From an uncultured Bacilli bacterium (GTDB lineage Bacteria; Bacillota_I; Bacilli_A; RF39; UBA660), in assembly GCA_947594675.1 (NCBI GenBank), contig CANQEF010000001.1, forward strand, positions 1 through 45,800: 45,800 nucleotides of DNA, given 5' to 3'. Positions 26,874 through 34,965 of the stretch are shown in pieces (within the stretch, counting starts at the first letter, position 1; each line of letters starts with the position of its first letter). The notes below the pieces were generated by a model. It was not told the origin of the DNA and made no database searches. It saw only the letters and a program-made list of their open reading frames with translations. The translations under genes and the position numbers were made by a program.

Positions 26874-27024
26874 GATAAACTACCCCCTTAAAGCTATTTC
26901 TTACACAATTAGCCAACACTATTCTCAAGTAAATATTAGCCATATTACAATACACCTCTCTGATTATGTTATTAGATTCATGTTTACGAATTTTAATGTA
27001 TTTTTTGCAAACTCTATCAACCAT
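26866..27024 (-). CDS. Small ORF (52 residues) coupled to the sugar transferase
   Basis: An ATG at 27024 has a strong AGAGGGG site seven bases upstream and opens a 52-residue frame beginning MVDRVCKKYIKIRKHES and containing EVYCNMANIYLRIVLANCV. Its stop overlaps the sugar transferase start (CATGGATAATG). It is the first frame after the operon promoter. I recognise no family; it is basic at the start, with a moderately hydrophobic middle. It could be a real small protein or a leader whose translation opens the next ribosome site. Confidence 0.45.
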   Translation of the reverse strand: MVDRVCKKYIKIRKHESNNIIREVYCNMANIYLRIVLANCVRNSFKGVVYHG

Positions 27025-27056
27025 AAAATTACCCCTCTTTGTAAATAGTCCTCGAT

Positions 27057-27085
27057 ATTATATCACATATAGTGATTAAAATCAA
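27057..27085 (-). promoter_or_regulatory. Promoter of the exopolysaccharide operon with operator-like dyad
   Basis: On the minus strand a TTGATT (27080-27085) and an extended -10 TGATATAAT (TATAAT at 27057-27062) are 17 bases apart. The spacer and -10 hold an inverted repeat, ATCAC and GTGAT around TATAT (27062-27076), where a repressor could block polymerase. Transcription would begin about 26 bases before the small ORF and run into the polysaccharide genes. Confidence 0.75.
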
Positions 27086-27086
27086 T

Positions 27087-27456
27087 ATTTTTTTATACTA
27101 ACAGCACAAAATCAAATAATTCACACAAATTAGCCAATAAATTAACAAATTAATAAAAAATCTCACATATCATCTTGTCAGCCTAATCAATTATAACATA
27201 CTACCTACCACAAAGACAATTCTTTTTTTGGTGTTTTACAATAATACTAAAAAAATTATGTTAATTAAAAAGATTAAAAAAATAGCAACTTATCTAAAAT
27301 ATAAAGTTATACCATTATAATTAAAACTATAGTTTAATAACCTTTTTAGAAGAAAATATAATGTAAATTTTTATTATATAATCTCTATATCTTAACGCTA
27401 AATCAACATTTACAATATATAATATGTAAATAGCCCATATAGTGCAATTAAATTTT
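27087..27456. other. Intergenic, no gene seen
   Basis: About 370 bases of A/T-rich sequence between the operon promoter and the end of the second split acyltransferase. I see no reading frame with a ribosome site and no convincing RNA structure. Confidence 0.5.
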
Positions 27457-27486
27457 AAAATAAAGAAAGTAGTATACTCTACTTTC
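27457..27486 (-). terminator. Rho-independent terminator of the split acyltransferase
   Basis: GAAAGTAG and CTACTTTC form an eight-base stem with a six-base loop (27465-27486), followed on the minus strand by CTTTATTTTAAAA. It overlaps the stop codon of the acyltransferase and separates it from the operon promoter. Confidence 0.75.
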
Positions 27487-28560
27487 CATTATCCCTTATT
27501 TCACCGATTGCCATAGGAAAAATTTTTCTAACTATTTCAGTAGCAATTAACGAAATAATAATACTCATTATTACAACTAAAATAGATAAAATCAATTCTA
27601 TAAAAATGTTACTATCTAACAGCCATTGTGATATTAAACCTAACTTACTTTGAAAAACTAAAATTATAATTTTATGAAATATTAATATACCCATAGTATT
27701 TCTACCTAAATATTCCAAAATTTTATTCTGATTAATAATTTTTGATATAAATAAAATAAATAAAGAAATACATATTCCAGAAATTAATGCCAGTGCAAAA
27801 TTACCATAATCATATTCTACACAAGACACAACTTTGTAATTTAAAAAGCAACTTATTATACCAATAATAAGTATTGATATATATATATATATATATATTT
27901 GCGATTATTTGACAATTTTTCGATTATATTAAATTCTTTTAATAAATAGCCAACATAGAAAAAAACTCCAATATTTAAAACAGTATTAATTCCAAATGGA
28001 AGTATTATAAATTTATTCAAAAAAATATCACTTAAAAAACCTGCAACAATTATAATAGGAACAAAAACTTTTATTTTTACGTCATTATGCTTTTTTAAAA
28101 ATTTAATTATAAAATAATATATTATTTCCATAGAAAACAATGCAGGCAAAAACCATAATGCTGTATTTTGTTTCAAAGCATTCATGTTCCCATTACCATA
28201 TAATGTATTAAACAACATAGTTTTTAAATTAAAAGAAGAAGGAACGTCTAACTTATTACCTATACTACCTCCAAATAACATATATGGTATTAGAAATGCT
28301 AATGCCCAAATAAAATATGGAATCATAATTCTTAAAAATTTTCTCTTAAAAAAAGATAAAAATGACTCATTGTCTTTAATTTTAAATATGAAACCAGAAA
28401 TCATAAAAAATAAAGCTATATGAAAACTATATAGTAATTTAAATAACGTTCCTAAATGTTCTGAATGAACTATAGTATGTCCCAAAACTATAGAAATTAT
28501 TGCAAACGCCCTAGCAATATCAACATAACATAATCTTTTTTTCTTCATAACAATTGTCAT
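27479..28560 (-). pseudogene. Acyltransferase-3 family gene, out of frame at an (AT)11 repeat (probably phase-OFF)
   Basis: Two frames make one gene. The N-part (28560 to 27856) has VDIARAFAIISIVLGHTIVH, the catalytic block with Arg and His, FHIALFFMISGFIFKIKDN and NTALWFLPALFSMEIIYYFI; the C-part (27829 to 27479) has LEYLGRNTMGILIFHKIIIL, the usual final region. The frame is lost inside (AT)11 at 27877-27898, where the first frame runs into KYIYIYIY and stops soon after. With ten AT units (or thirteen) the frames join as SILIIGIISCFLNYKVVSCV to give about 359 residues. No other lesion is visible. Dinucleotide slippage is a known phase-switching mechanism; I infer the OFF state. Confidence 0.85.
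27877..27898. repeat. Dinucleotide tract (AT)11, likely contingency repeat
   Basis: Twenty-two bases of uninterrupted AT, located exactly at the frame break of the acyltransferase gene. Loss of one unit restores the full frame. Confidence 0.82.
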
Positions 28561-28593
28561 TATAGAATTTTGATTTCTATAATGTCCTCCTTT
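28559..28593 (-). promoter_or_regulatory. Hairpin between ribosome site and start codon of the split acyltransferase
   Basis: On the minus strand AAAGGAGG (28586-28593) is followed by a perfect nine-base inverted repeat, ATTATAGAA and TTCTATAAT with a seven-base loop (28559-28583), and the ATG begins in the last two bases of the stem. The stem could hide the start codon or bring the ribosome site close to it. An alternative start at the internal ATG (28548) lies beyond the stem. Confidence 0.45.
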
Positions 28594-28866
28594 TTCTAAT
28601 AAACTTCATAATTTAATAATAACACATTTTTTACATTTAATATTTTTTTACATTAATAAAGGTGAAAAAATTATTAAGCTATATTTTAACAAGTTTTAAT
28701 GGTGCTAGTTTATATTTATATTAATGAGTATTAACACACAATATAATGACGTGATATTTAATGACTTATATAAGAAAAAATTATAATAAGTACTCTTTTA
28801 TTTTGCCATAAATACTTTCTCATGGCCCACCAAACAACTATTAATTATTTCCAAAGCATTAAAAAT
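28594..28866. other. Intergenic, no gene seen
   Basis: A/T-rich sequence upstream of the acyltransferase and downstream of the HEPN-like gene. I find no frame with a ribosome site. It presumably holds the acyltransferase promoter, but no clear -35/-10 pair stands out. Confidence 0.4.
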
Positions 28867-29454
28867 TTATTCAATATATTCCATAACATCAAAATAATCA
28901 TATAATTCTTCTACATATTCAATAAGCCCAGATAAACATTCATCAACTTCAACATTTGTAATATTTAAAGCATTATCTAATATTGTACCATCAACAGCAT
29001 CATCATTTATTAACTCTGGATATTTATTTTTTAATTGCTTAATCTTTCCATGCTTTATTGAATTAGTAAGTAATCTGTATTTTTCAACTATATCATAGTG
29101 TGAATTTTCCTTATAGTTATAACCATATTCTTTAAGTACCAAATCACATTTTTGAAATAAACCTTTGTTCTTACATGGTGGTGGATTTAATATTTTACTT
29201 AATAACTGTTCAAAAGTATGATACATAATTGATATTATTGACAAAGTAAACATATATTCAGTATCTAATTTTGCATAATTATATACCGCTTGAAAAATAT
29301 CACTTTTATAATTGCATCCAATAGATTTGCTATGTATTTCAGCAAAGTTAGTTGCAGACTTTTCAGTAACAATGTTTCTATTTCTATATAATTCACCTAA
29401 CATCAATTCAGTAAGTTTAAAAATATTTATAGAATCTCGACTATTTTTAACCAT
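28867..29454 (-). CDS. HEPN-like protein of unknown function
   Basis: A 195-residue all-helical soluble protein. The segment VEKYRLLTNSIKHGKIKQLK has the Arg-x(n)-His arrangement (R and H flanking a polar Asn) seen in HEPN-type RNase and nucleotidyltransferase-partner proteins, and a SIMYHTFEQLLSKIL helix precedes it. Many solitary relatives with a NSIKHG-like motif are uncharacterised; several HEPN proteins act in phage defence or toxin-antitoxin systems. No partner gene is adjacent. A GAGAGG site lies eight bases before the ATG. The HEPN assignment is tentative; the gene is probably real. Confidence 0.6.
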   Translation of the reverse strand: MVKNSRDSINIFKLTELMLGELYRNRNIVTEKSATNFAEIHSKSIGCNYKSDIFQAVYNYAKLDTEYMFTLSIISIMYHTFEQLLSKILNPPPCKNKGLFQKCDLVLKEYGYNYKENSHYDIVEKYRLLTNSIKHGKIKQLKNKYPELINDDAVDGTILDNALNITNVEVDECLSGLIEYVEELYDYFDVMEYIE

Positions 29455-29875
29455 GTTTTTGGCCTCTCTACTTCAATTCAATTTATTTTACTTTCTATTA
29501 TTTGAAAGCCACAAATACATCATAGCATAATTCTACAATTTTTCATACATAATTTTTTCTTTTGATCTGCTTTCTTACAATAACTACCAACTTTTTAAAT
29601 AATATACTATTACAGATAAATATCAATTTAAACTTAATTTAAAGACTATTTTATCTAAATTAATTTATTCTAAAATAATTACTTCCCTTTTTATAAATAA
29701 AGATATTATGTAATTATGTAAAAAAATTTCTTGAATAACTAAATCACATTTATACATAATACATTAGGCATAAGTGCTGAATAGATGTAAACTTTTTATT
29801 TAAATTTATCCTCTAAATTTTTATCAAATTATATGATATTTAATGAAATTACCCATGAAAAAAAAATAAAAAAAG
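29455..29875. other. Intergenic between divergent genes, no gene seen
   Basis: About 420 bases of low-complexity A/T-rich sequence between the HEPN-like gene and the VanZ promoter. I see no coding frame with a ribosome site and no repeat shared with the island further right. Confidence 0.5.
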
Positions 29876-29903
29876 TTGAGGTTACGTTTAGATTTGATAC
29901 AAT
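29876..29903 (+). promoter_or_regulatory. Promoter of the VanZ-family gene
   Basis: TTGAGG (29876-29881) and an extended -10 TGATACAAT (TACAAT at 29898-29903) with a 16-base spacer, about 97 bases before the ATG. Confidence 0.6.
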
Positions 29904-29999
29904 GTTTTTACCTGAATAGCTCTATATTTTGGTTTTTGAAATTAAGTGGTGGTATTTAAGTGCAATTGGTGCTATAATTTAGTTATGGGTGAGGAAAAT

Positions 30000-30500
30000 A
30001 TGAAAAAAAATAAAAAGTTTATAATATTTGGAATACTTCTTATTATATGGGCTTTAGTTATATTTAGCATGTCTAATATGAATACACAAGAGTCTAATGG
30101 TAAAAGTAAATTTGTTATATATAAAGTTTTAACTTATGGAATTCAGACAACTAATAAGCTAGGAATTACTAATAAGCATCCTAGTGATGAGAAAATATAT
30201 GAAGTAATTGATCTATTAAATAAGCCTTTAAGAAAAGTTGCTCATGCTACTGAATATTTTATTTTGATAATTTTAATTCTTATGACTTTAAAAAGTACAG
30301 GAATGGATAATAAAAAAGTATTTTTAATGTCCCTCCTACTCTGTTTCTTATATGCATGTGGTGATGAATTTCATCAGTCATTTGTTAGTGGGAGAACAGC
30401 ACAGTTTACTGATTCATTGATTGACTTTTTAGGAGGAATAATTGGTTGTGTAATGTTTGGCTTTATTAGTAGGAATTTTAGAAATAAAATTAATAGCTAA
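30000..30500 (+). CDS. VanZ-family membrane protein
   Basis: A 166-residue protein with four or five membrane helices. KPLRKVAHATEYFILIILIL and the acidic block GDEFHQSFVSGRTAQFTDSL followed by IDFLGGIIG are the VanZ signature. VanZ relatives affect teicoplanin susceptibility and lipid or envelope properties by an unclear route. The ATG at 30000 has GAGG at good spacing; an upstream frame from 29946 lacks one. It stands alone with its own promoter and is followed by a set of hairpins that probably end its transcript. Confidence 0.9.
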   Translation: MKKNKKFIIFGILLIIWALVIFSMSNMNTQESNGKSKFVIYKVLTYGIQTTNKLGITNKHPSDEKIYEVIDLLNKPLRKVAHATEYFILIILILMTLKSTGMDNKKVFLMSLLLCFLYACGDEFHQSFVSGRTAQFTDSLIDFLGGIIGCVMFGFISRNFRNKINS

Positions 30501-30624
30501 TTTCCATTGTATTATAAAGAAATATTGCTAAAAATGTTAGTAATCACTACTGGTTATAGATAGTAAATAACATAACTTTGGGAAATATTTTTCAATGTTA
30601 ACCCATTGAAACAAAAATTAAGAA

Positions 30625-30720
30625 AAAAATTGTTCACTCAACTGAACAATTTTTTTGATTTTAGCAAAATTGTTCACTCAACTGAACAATTTTATCGGTT
30701 TTAGTAAAATTGTTCAGTTT
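30625..30720 (+). terminator. Tandem hairpins after VanZ
   Basis: AAATTGTTCA, loop CTCAAC, TGAACAATTT then a T-run (30625-30656) is a good terminator. A second copy of the same hairpin is at 30667-30697, and half of a third (AAAATTGTTCAGTTT) at 30706-30720. The duplication suggests local tandem amplification. Confidence 0.7.
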
Positions 30721-30748
30721 AATTTTTACATGATTTTTGTAGCATTAT

Positions 30749-30766
30749 GTTTTTCTAAGGAATATT
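30749..30766 (-). repeat. Solo copy of the 33-bp island repeat
   Basis: GTTTTTCTAAGGAATATT matches the core of the arrays at 31625-31690 and 38692-38790 and is followed, as there, by a TTTTAATTAATAA block. No AAA gene is attached here, so it looks like a leftover promoter region. Confidence 0.6.
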
Positions 30767-30836
30767 TCATTTTAATTAATAATTACTACTAAAAGTGTAC
30801 AATTTGGCATATACATTCATATTTTATATTTTTTAA

Positions 30837-30856
30837 CACTGGCTATATAGCCAGTG
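30837..30856. repeat. 20-bp perfect palindrome, island family
   Basis: CACTGGCTATATAGCCAGTG is a perfect palindrome. Relatives occur at 31565, 36338 and 38851, all next to AAA ATPase genes or remnants. Confidence 0.75.
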
Positions 30857-30907
30857 CTTTTAGTCAAAACTTTATTTTTAATTATAAATTAGTATTAATT
30901 TATTTGA

Positions 30908-30941
30908 TTGATTTTAACTATAAATTATCATATAATGATAA
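30908..30941 (+). promoter_or_regulatory. Promoter and operator of the AbiEi-like gene
   Basis: TTGATT (30908-30913) and TATAAT (30931-30936) are 17 bases apart. A palindrome, TTATCAT and ATGATAA around ATA (30925-30941), covers the -10. AbiEi antitoxins are known to repress their own operon by binding inverted repeats, so this is the expected operator. Confidence 0.7.
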
Positions 30942-30955
30942 AAAGTGGTGAAAAT

Positions 30956-31546
30956 ATGCTAATAACAAGTAAAATGATTAAGAATAATTTAGTTGATTAT
31001 TCTAATAAAGACACTAAATTATCAAGATACGTTAAAAATGGAAAATTAACTAGAATAATAAATGGATTATATGAAACTAATCCTAATACTCCTTCTTACT
31101 TAATTAGTGGAAGTATTTATGGTCCTTCATATATATCTTTTGAATATGCATTATTCCTTTATGGATTAATACCAGAAAAAGTTAATATAGTAACAAATGC
31201 AACTTTTAATAAGAAAAAGAAAAAAATATTTGATACTCCTTTTGGAACATTTACTTATAGAGACGTACCTAAAAATGCTTATCCTGAAGAAATAATTTCA
31301 AGAGAAGAAAATAATTATACATATAAAATTGCTTCTATGGAAAAGGCTTTATGTGACAAATTATATACTTTAAAACCATTAAAAAATCTTGATAATTTAG
31401 AAAAAATGCTATTTTATGATCTCCGAATAGATAAGGAAATTTTTGAAGGCTTAGATATTAAAAAAATAGAAAAATTGAGTAAATTATATCATTCAACAAA
31501 TATTAATTTATTAGCTAAATATATGAAAAAATTTAATAATAAATAG
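30956..31546 (+). CDS. AbiEi-like type IV antitoxin/regulator without its AbiEii toxin
   Basis: A 196-residue protein. Residues 1-50 form a winged-helix domain (LITSKMIKNNLVDY, then LSRYVKNGKLTRIINGLYET), as in AbiEi antitoxins. The C-terminal domain has SYISFEYALFLYGLIPEKV, the Tyr-rich FGTFTYRDVPK strand and YKIASMEKALCDKLYTLKPL, all AbiEi family blocks. The ATG at 30956 follows GGTGAAAAT. In complete systems an AbiEii nucleotidyltransferase toxin follows; here there is only a broken ATPase fragment, so it is an orphan. It may be a remnant of a defence module or a stand-alone repressor. Confidence 0.85.
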   Translation: MLITSKMIKNNLVDYSNKDTKLSRYVKNGKLTRIINGLYETNPNTPSYLISGSIYGPSYISFEYALFLYGLIPEKVNIVTNATFNKKKKKIFDTPFGTFTYRDVPKNAYPEEIISREENNYTYKIASMEKALCDKLYTLKPLKNLDNLEKMLFYDLRIDKEIFEGLDIKKIEKLSKLYHSTNINLLAKYMKKFNNK

Positions 31547-31564
31547 TATTAGTTTTATTTTCAA

Positions 31565-31586
31565 ATACTAGCTGTACAACCAGTAT
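31565..31586 (+). terminator. Degenerate island palindrome after the AbiEi-like gene
   Basis: ATACTAGCTGTACAACCAGTAT resembles the CACTGGCTATATAGCCAGTG palindrome and is followed by TTTAA. It could end the AbiEi transcript, though mismatches weaken the stem. Confidence 0.4.
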
Positions 31587-31624
31587 TTAACCATATTAGT
31601 AATATCATATTATACTACATATAT

Positions 31625-31690
31625 CACATTTTTCTAAGGAATGTCTAGCCAATTCTTCACGTTTTTCTAAGGAATATTCTATTTTAATTA
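31625..31690 (-). repeat. Two 33-bp direct repeats, orphan promoter array
   Basis: Two consecutive 33-base units begin CACATTTTTCTAAGGAATGT and CACGTTTTTCTAAGGAATAT, followed by a TTTTAATTAATAA block. They match the array before the ATPase gene at 37337-38647, in the same orientation, but no ATPase gene lies downstream of this array. Confidence 0.75.
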
Positions 31691-31725
31691 ATAAAAATGC
31701 ATGACTAATTATAAGATAGCTTAAT

Positions 31726-31932
31726 TAACTGAAAAGTTAAAAGTATACTATATAGTTGGTGGAATGCCAGAAGTTGTTAATAGTTGGATCAACGATAAAG
31801 ATATTGAAAAAGTTAATAAAATTCAAAAAAATATTTTAGATTCATATGAGCAAGACTTTTCTAAACATGCTGATACAAGTGAGGCTAATAAAATATCTTT
31901 GATTTGGAATGGTATTCCTTCTCAACTTGCTT
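31726..31932 (+). pseudogene. Internal fragment of an AAA/DUF4143 ATPase gene
   Basis: About 200 bases are nearly identical to 35505-35711 inside the intact ATPase gene at 34966-36264, encoding VGGMPEVVNSWINDKDIEKV and onward to IWNGIPSQLA. The N-terminal ATPase domain and the nuclease-like C-terminus are both missing. The match ends abruptly near 31932, where IS200-type sequence begins, so the fragment is a recombination scar. Confidence 0.85.
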
Positions 31933-31934
31933 GC

Positions 31935-32050
31935 GTATTCAGTGAAACATTATCATTGAAGACGATCATACTAAATAGAATATGTTGTTAGAAATACCAT
32001 CAAAAATAAATGTATCAAATTTTATGAAATTTTTGAAAAGAAATAATCTG
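31935..32050 (+). pseudogene. Remnant of an IS200/IS605-type transposase
   Basis: In one frame the sequence reads NIIIEDDHTK, a stop, then NMLLEIPSKINVSNFMKFLK, which matches the C-terminal region of IS200 TnpA proteins (a DHxH-like site followed by LLEIPPK and SNFMxxLK). The catalytic His block is damaged and only about 35 codons survive. No second end is visible. Confidence 0.55.
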
Positions 32051-32156
32051 TAAGAGACAGACTACAGAATGCTGAAAAGCATGCAATTGTACACTGTGTT
32101 ATAGACATGAGATAAAATTACTGGCTAAGCTGATAGGTATTTATTAATTTTAAAAG

Positions 32157-32184
32157 TTGACTTTATATAAAAATCTTATATAAT
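32157..32184 (+). promoter_or_regulatory. Promoter of the first intact ATPase gene
   Basis: TTGACT (32157-32162) and TATAAT (32179-32184), 16-base spacer, then AGGGTGA before the ATG at 32205. Unlike the other ATPase genes it has no repeat array. Confidence 0.7.
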
Positions 32185-32204
32185 TTATCTAGGGTGATAG
32201 TCAC

Positions 32205-33392
32205 ATGATAGAGCGCAATGAATATTTAAATGAATTAATAAAATGGAAGGATAAAGACGTAATAAAAGTAATTACAGGTATTAGAAGTTGTGGAAAATCT
32301 ACTCTTTCTGAATTGTTTATATACTATTTAAAAAAAAATGGTATAAAGGATACTCAAATTCTTAAGATTAATTTAGAAGATGTTGATTATGACTTTAAAG
32401 ATTATAAAGAGTTATATAATTATATTAATGACAGAATTAATAATGAAACTAATTACTATATATTTTTAGATGAAGTGCAAAATGTAGATAAATTTCAAAA
32501 AGCAGTAAATAGTTTGTATATAAAGAAAAATGTTGACATTTATATTATAGGGTCCAATTCTTACCTTCAATCAGGAAAATTAGCTACACTTCTTTCTGGA
32601 AGATATATAGAAATAAAAATGTTACCATTATCATTTAGAGAATATTCTTCTACTTTTAAAAATGATAATTATCAACAATTATTCTTAGATTATATGAAAA
32701 ATGGCGGCATGCCTGGTAGTATTAATATAAAGAGTAATGAAATCGATAAATATTTAGATGAAATATTTTCAACTATTATTTATAAGGATATTATGCTGAG
32801 AAACAAAATAACTGATAAAATATTACTTGAAAATATATTAAAATTTATATTTGATAGTATTGGGAGTACTTTCTCTAGTAAGAAGATTAGCAACACACTG
32901 ACTAGTAAAGGAATAACTATTAGTAATCATACAGTTGACAATTATATAACTGCATTTCTGGAAAATTTTATTATTTATAAATCTGAAAGATTCGATGTAA
33001 AAGGTAAAAATCTTTTAGCTAAAGATTACAAATATTACGTTGTAGATTCTGGATTGAGAAATTATTTTTTAGGTAAAAAAACTGACAATGATATGGAACA
33101 TATATTAGAAAATATTGTTTACTTAGAGCTTTTAAGAAGAGGATACAAAGTATATATAGGAAAAGTTGATGATTTAGAAATAGATTTTGTTGCAGAAAAT
33201 AGAGATGGTTTAAAATATTTTCAAGTTGCTTTAAGTGTACGTGATAAAAAAGTTTTAGAAAAAGAATTAAAATCATTGAAAAAAACAGGAGATTATTATC
33301 CTAAATTTTTACTTACATTAGATATCGACTTAGAAACTGATTATAATGGAATTACAAAAATTAATGTGGTTGATTGGCTTTTAAAAAAGTGA
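32205..33392 (+). CDS. AAA-family ATPase with DUF4143 domain (1)
   Basis: A 395-residue two-domain protein. The P-loop GIRSCGKST is at residues 25-33 (AAA_14 type) and the Walker B is in NYYIFLDEVQNVDKF; IYIIGSNSYLQSGKLATLLS is the sensor strand; YIEIKMLPLSFREY is a family block. The C-terminal DUF4143 part has a winged-helix-like segment (TLTSKGITISNHTVDNYI) and a PD-(D/E)xK-like core, LEIDFVAENRDGLKYFQVAL. Such proteins are abundant in gut bacteria; roles in nucleic-acid handling or defence are proposed but unproven. It is the most divergent of the island's ATPases. Confidence 0.9.
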   Translation: MIERNEYLNELIKWKDKDVIKVITGIRSCGKSTLSELFIYYLKKNGIKDTQILKINLEDVDYDFKDYKELYNYINDRINNETNYYIFLDEVQNVDKFQKAVNSLYIKKNVDIYIIGSNSYLQSGKLATLLSGRYIEIKMLPLSFREYSSTFKNDNYQQLFLDYMKNGGMPGSINIKSNEIDKYLDEIFSTIIYKDIMLRNKITDKILLENILKFIFDSIGSTFSSKKISNTLTSKGITISNHTVDNYITAFLENFIIYKSERFDVKGKNLLAKDYKYYVVDSGLRNYFLGKKTDNDMEHILENIVYLELLRRGYKVYIGKVDDLEIDFVAENRDGLKYFQVALSVRDKKVLEKELKSLKKTGDYYPKFLLTLDIDLETDYNGITKINVVDWLLKK

Positions 33393-33445
33393 ATAATAAT
33401 TTAATTGCATAAGAAAAATTATATATTTAAGTTAAAATAAATCAT

Positions 33446-34585
33446 GCTAATAGTGTTAGTTATGTTACAGATAAAGATATAAAATTCTTAGTTGAAACAA
33501 ATCCTAAGTATATATTTGATAACAATAGACCACAACTTATTGACGAATGGCAAACAGTTCCAAGTATTTGGGATGCTGTTAGAAATGAATGCGATATGGA
33601 TAACAAAAAAGGAAAATTTATTTTAACAGGTTCTACAAGTTTAACTGATGAAGAAGAAAACAAAGCAGAACATTCTGGTACTGGAAGAATTGTTACAATA
33701 AGGATGCATCCTATGAGTTTATATGAGTCAGGTGATTCTACTGGTGAAGTTTCAATTACAAATATTGTTAAATGATAGTGTAAAATGTCAAAGAACAAAA
33801 AAAATTGAATTAGATTATTTAGCTAAATTAATTATAAGAGGTGGATAGCCTAAAATATTAATAGTAAAGATAAAGATATTGGTATAATACCAAAAGCATA
33901 TATTGATTCAGTAATAGAAAGAGACTTGAAAAGCAGAAAAAATAGAAGTGCAATTAAGATGAGAATGCTTTTACGTTCATTAGCTCGAAATGAGTCTTCC
34001 ATAGTTGGCTATGACACTATAGTTACTGATATAAATAAAAATGAAAATAGTGGCAATTTGTTGAAAAGCAGGACTATAGTAAAAGAATATCTTAAAGACT
34101 TAGATGAACTACATTTGGTGCCATTACAAGAAGCTTATAGTTTAAATTATCGTTCTTCAAAAAGAATAGGCACTTCTCCTAAAAGACATCTATTAGATCC
34201 TTCTCTTTCTTGCGCTTGTTTAGATTTATCCGTTGAAAAATTAATGAAAGATTTTAATACTTTTGGTTTTATTGAAGCTTTAGTAGAAAGAGATTTACGA
34301 ATATATGTTGAGCAACTTGATGGGCACTTATTTCATTTTAGAGATTCTTCTTCAGGCGATGAAGTTGATGCAATATTAGAGTTTAGAAATGGAGATTATG
34401 CTGCTATTGAAATAAAACTTACAAATCAAAACATTGATAAAGGCATTGAAAGTTTAACAAAGTTTTATAACAATGTTTCAAAAAAGGCAAAATTCATGTG
34501 TGTTATAGTGGGATATTGTGAAGTTATTATGAAAGATCAAAATACAGGAATTTACATAATTCCAATAACATCTTTGAAACCATAA
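33446..34585 (+). pseudogene. AAA/DUF4143 ATPase gene, truncated and frameshifted
   Basis: The remnant begins inside the ATPase domain. NPKYIFDNNRPQLIDEWQTV (Walker B region), GKFILTGSTS, HSGTGRIVTIRMHPMSLYES and SGDSTGEVSI read in one frame to a stop near 33773. After a frameshift come LDYLAKLIIRGG and an in-frame TAG, then a third frame opens and runs to the end as IPKAYIDSVIERDLKSRKNR through HLLDPSLSCACLDLSVEKLM to FRNGDYAAIEIKLTNQNI, the DUF4143 nuclease-like core. The P-loop end is missing entirely. The last 219 residues remain open from 33926 but lack an ATPase domain. Confidence 0.88.
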
Positions 34586-34650
34586 AATGAGCCCTTATAT
34601 TAATTGTTTTTGATAGTTATTAAATATTTTTCAATATGTGAAAAAATGAA

Positions 34651-34704
34651 GTGCGGAATAAAGTGCGGAATAAAGTATGGAATAAAGTATGGAATAAATA
34701 TAAT
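34651..34704 (+). repeat. Four 12-bp tandem repeats ending in a -10 box
   Basis: Units GTGCGGAATAAA twice, then GTATGGAATAAA twice (34651-34698), run directly into TATAAT (34699-34704). The twelve-base spacing and the promoter at the end suggest a regulatory array. No reading frame starts soon after it. Confidence 0.8.
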
Positions 34705-34864
34705 ATATTAATTTTTAATGGCAATTATAAATCTTATACACTTTAATTTTTTTAATATTTTACTAGCATAGTCAATGATTTTTTGAACGTATAACTTTAA
34801 AAAAATAAGCATTGATTAATTATATTATGCTATGGACATAAAATTTTTTTGGTTATATCATTTA

Positions 34865-34954
34865 CAAAAATGTGATAAAATTCCTGTTTTTCTTTGCAAA
34901 AGTGTGACAATAATAGTTATTTTTTCTTGCAAAAGTGTGATAAAATACTATTAG
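34865..34954 (+). repeat. Three 32-33 bp direct repeats before an AAA/DUF4143 gene
   Basis: Units start CAAAAATGTGATAAAAT, CAAAAGTGTGACAATAAT and CAAAAGTGTGATAAAAT at 34865, 34897 and 34930. Each carries an extended -10-like TGTGATAAAAT, and the last is about 20 bases before the ATPase ribosome site. The gene at 34966 is therefore probably read from a multiplied promoter. Confidence 0.75.
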
Positions 34955-34965
34955 AGGTGATCAAA

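Noticed and set aside
33460..33798. Minus-strand frame of 112 codons in the ATPase remnant
   Set aside because: It is the complement of a recognisable plus-strand DUF4143 ATPase remnant (DEWQ, TGSTS, MHPMSLYESGD), so it is not a gene.
34651..34704. Possible CRISPR array
   Set aside because: Units are contiguous 12-mers with no spacers and no cas genes in the window.
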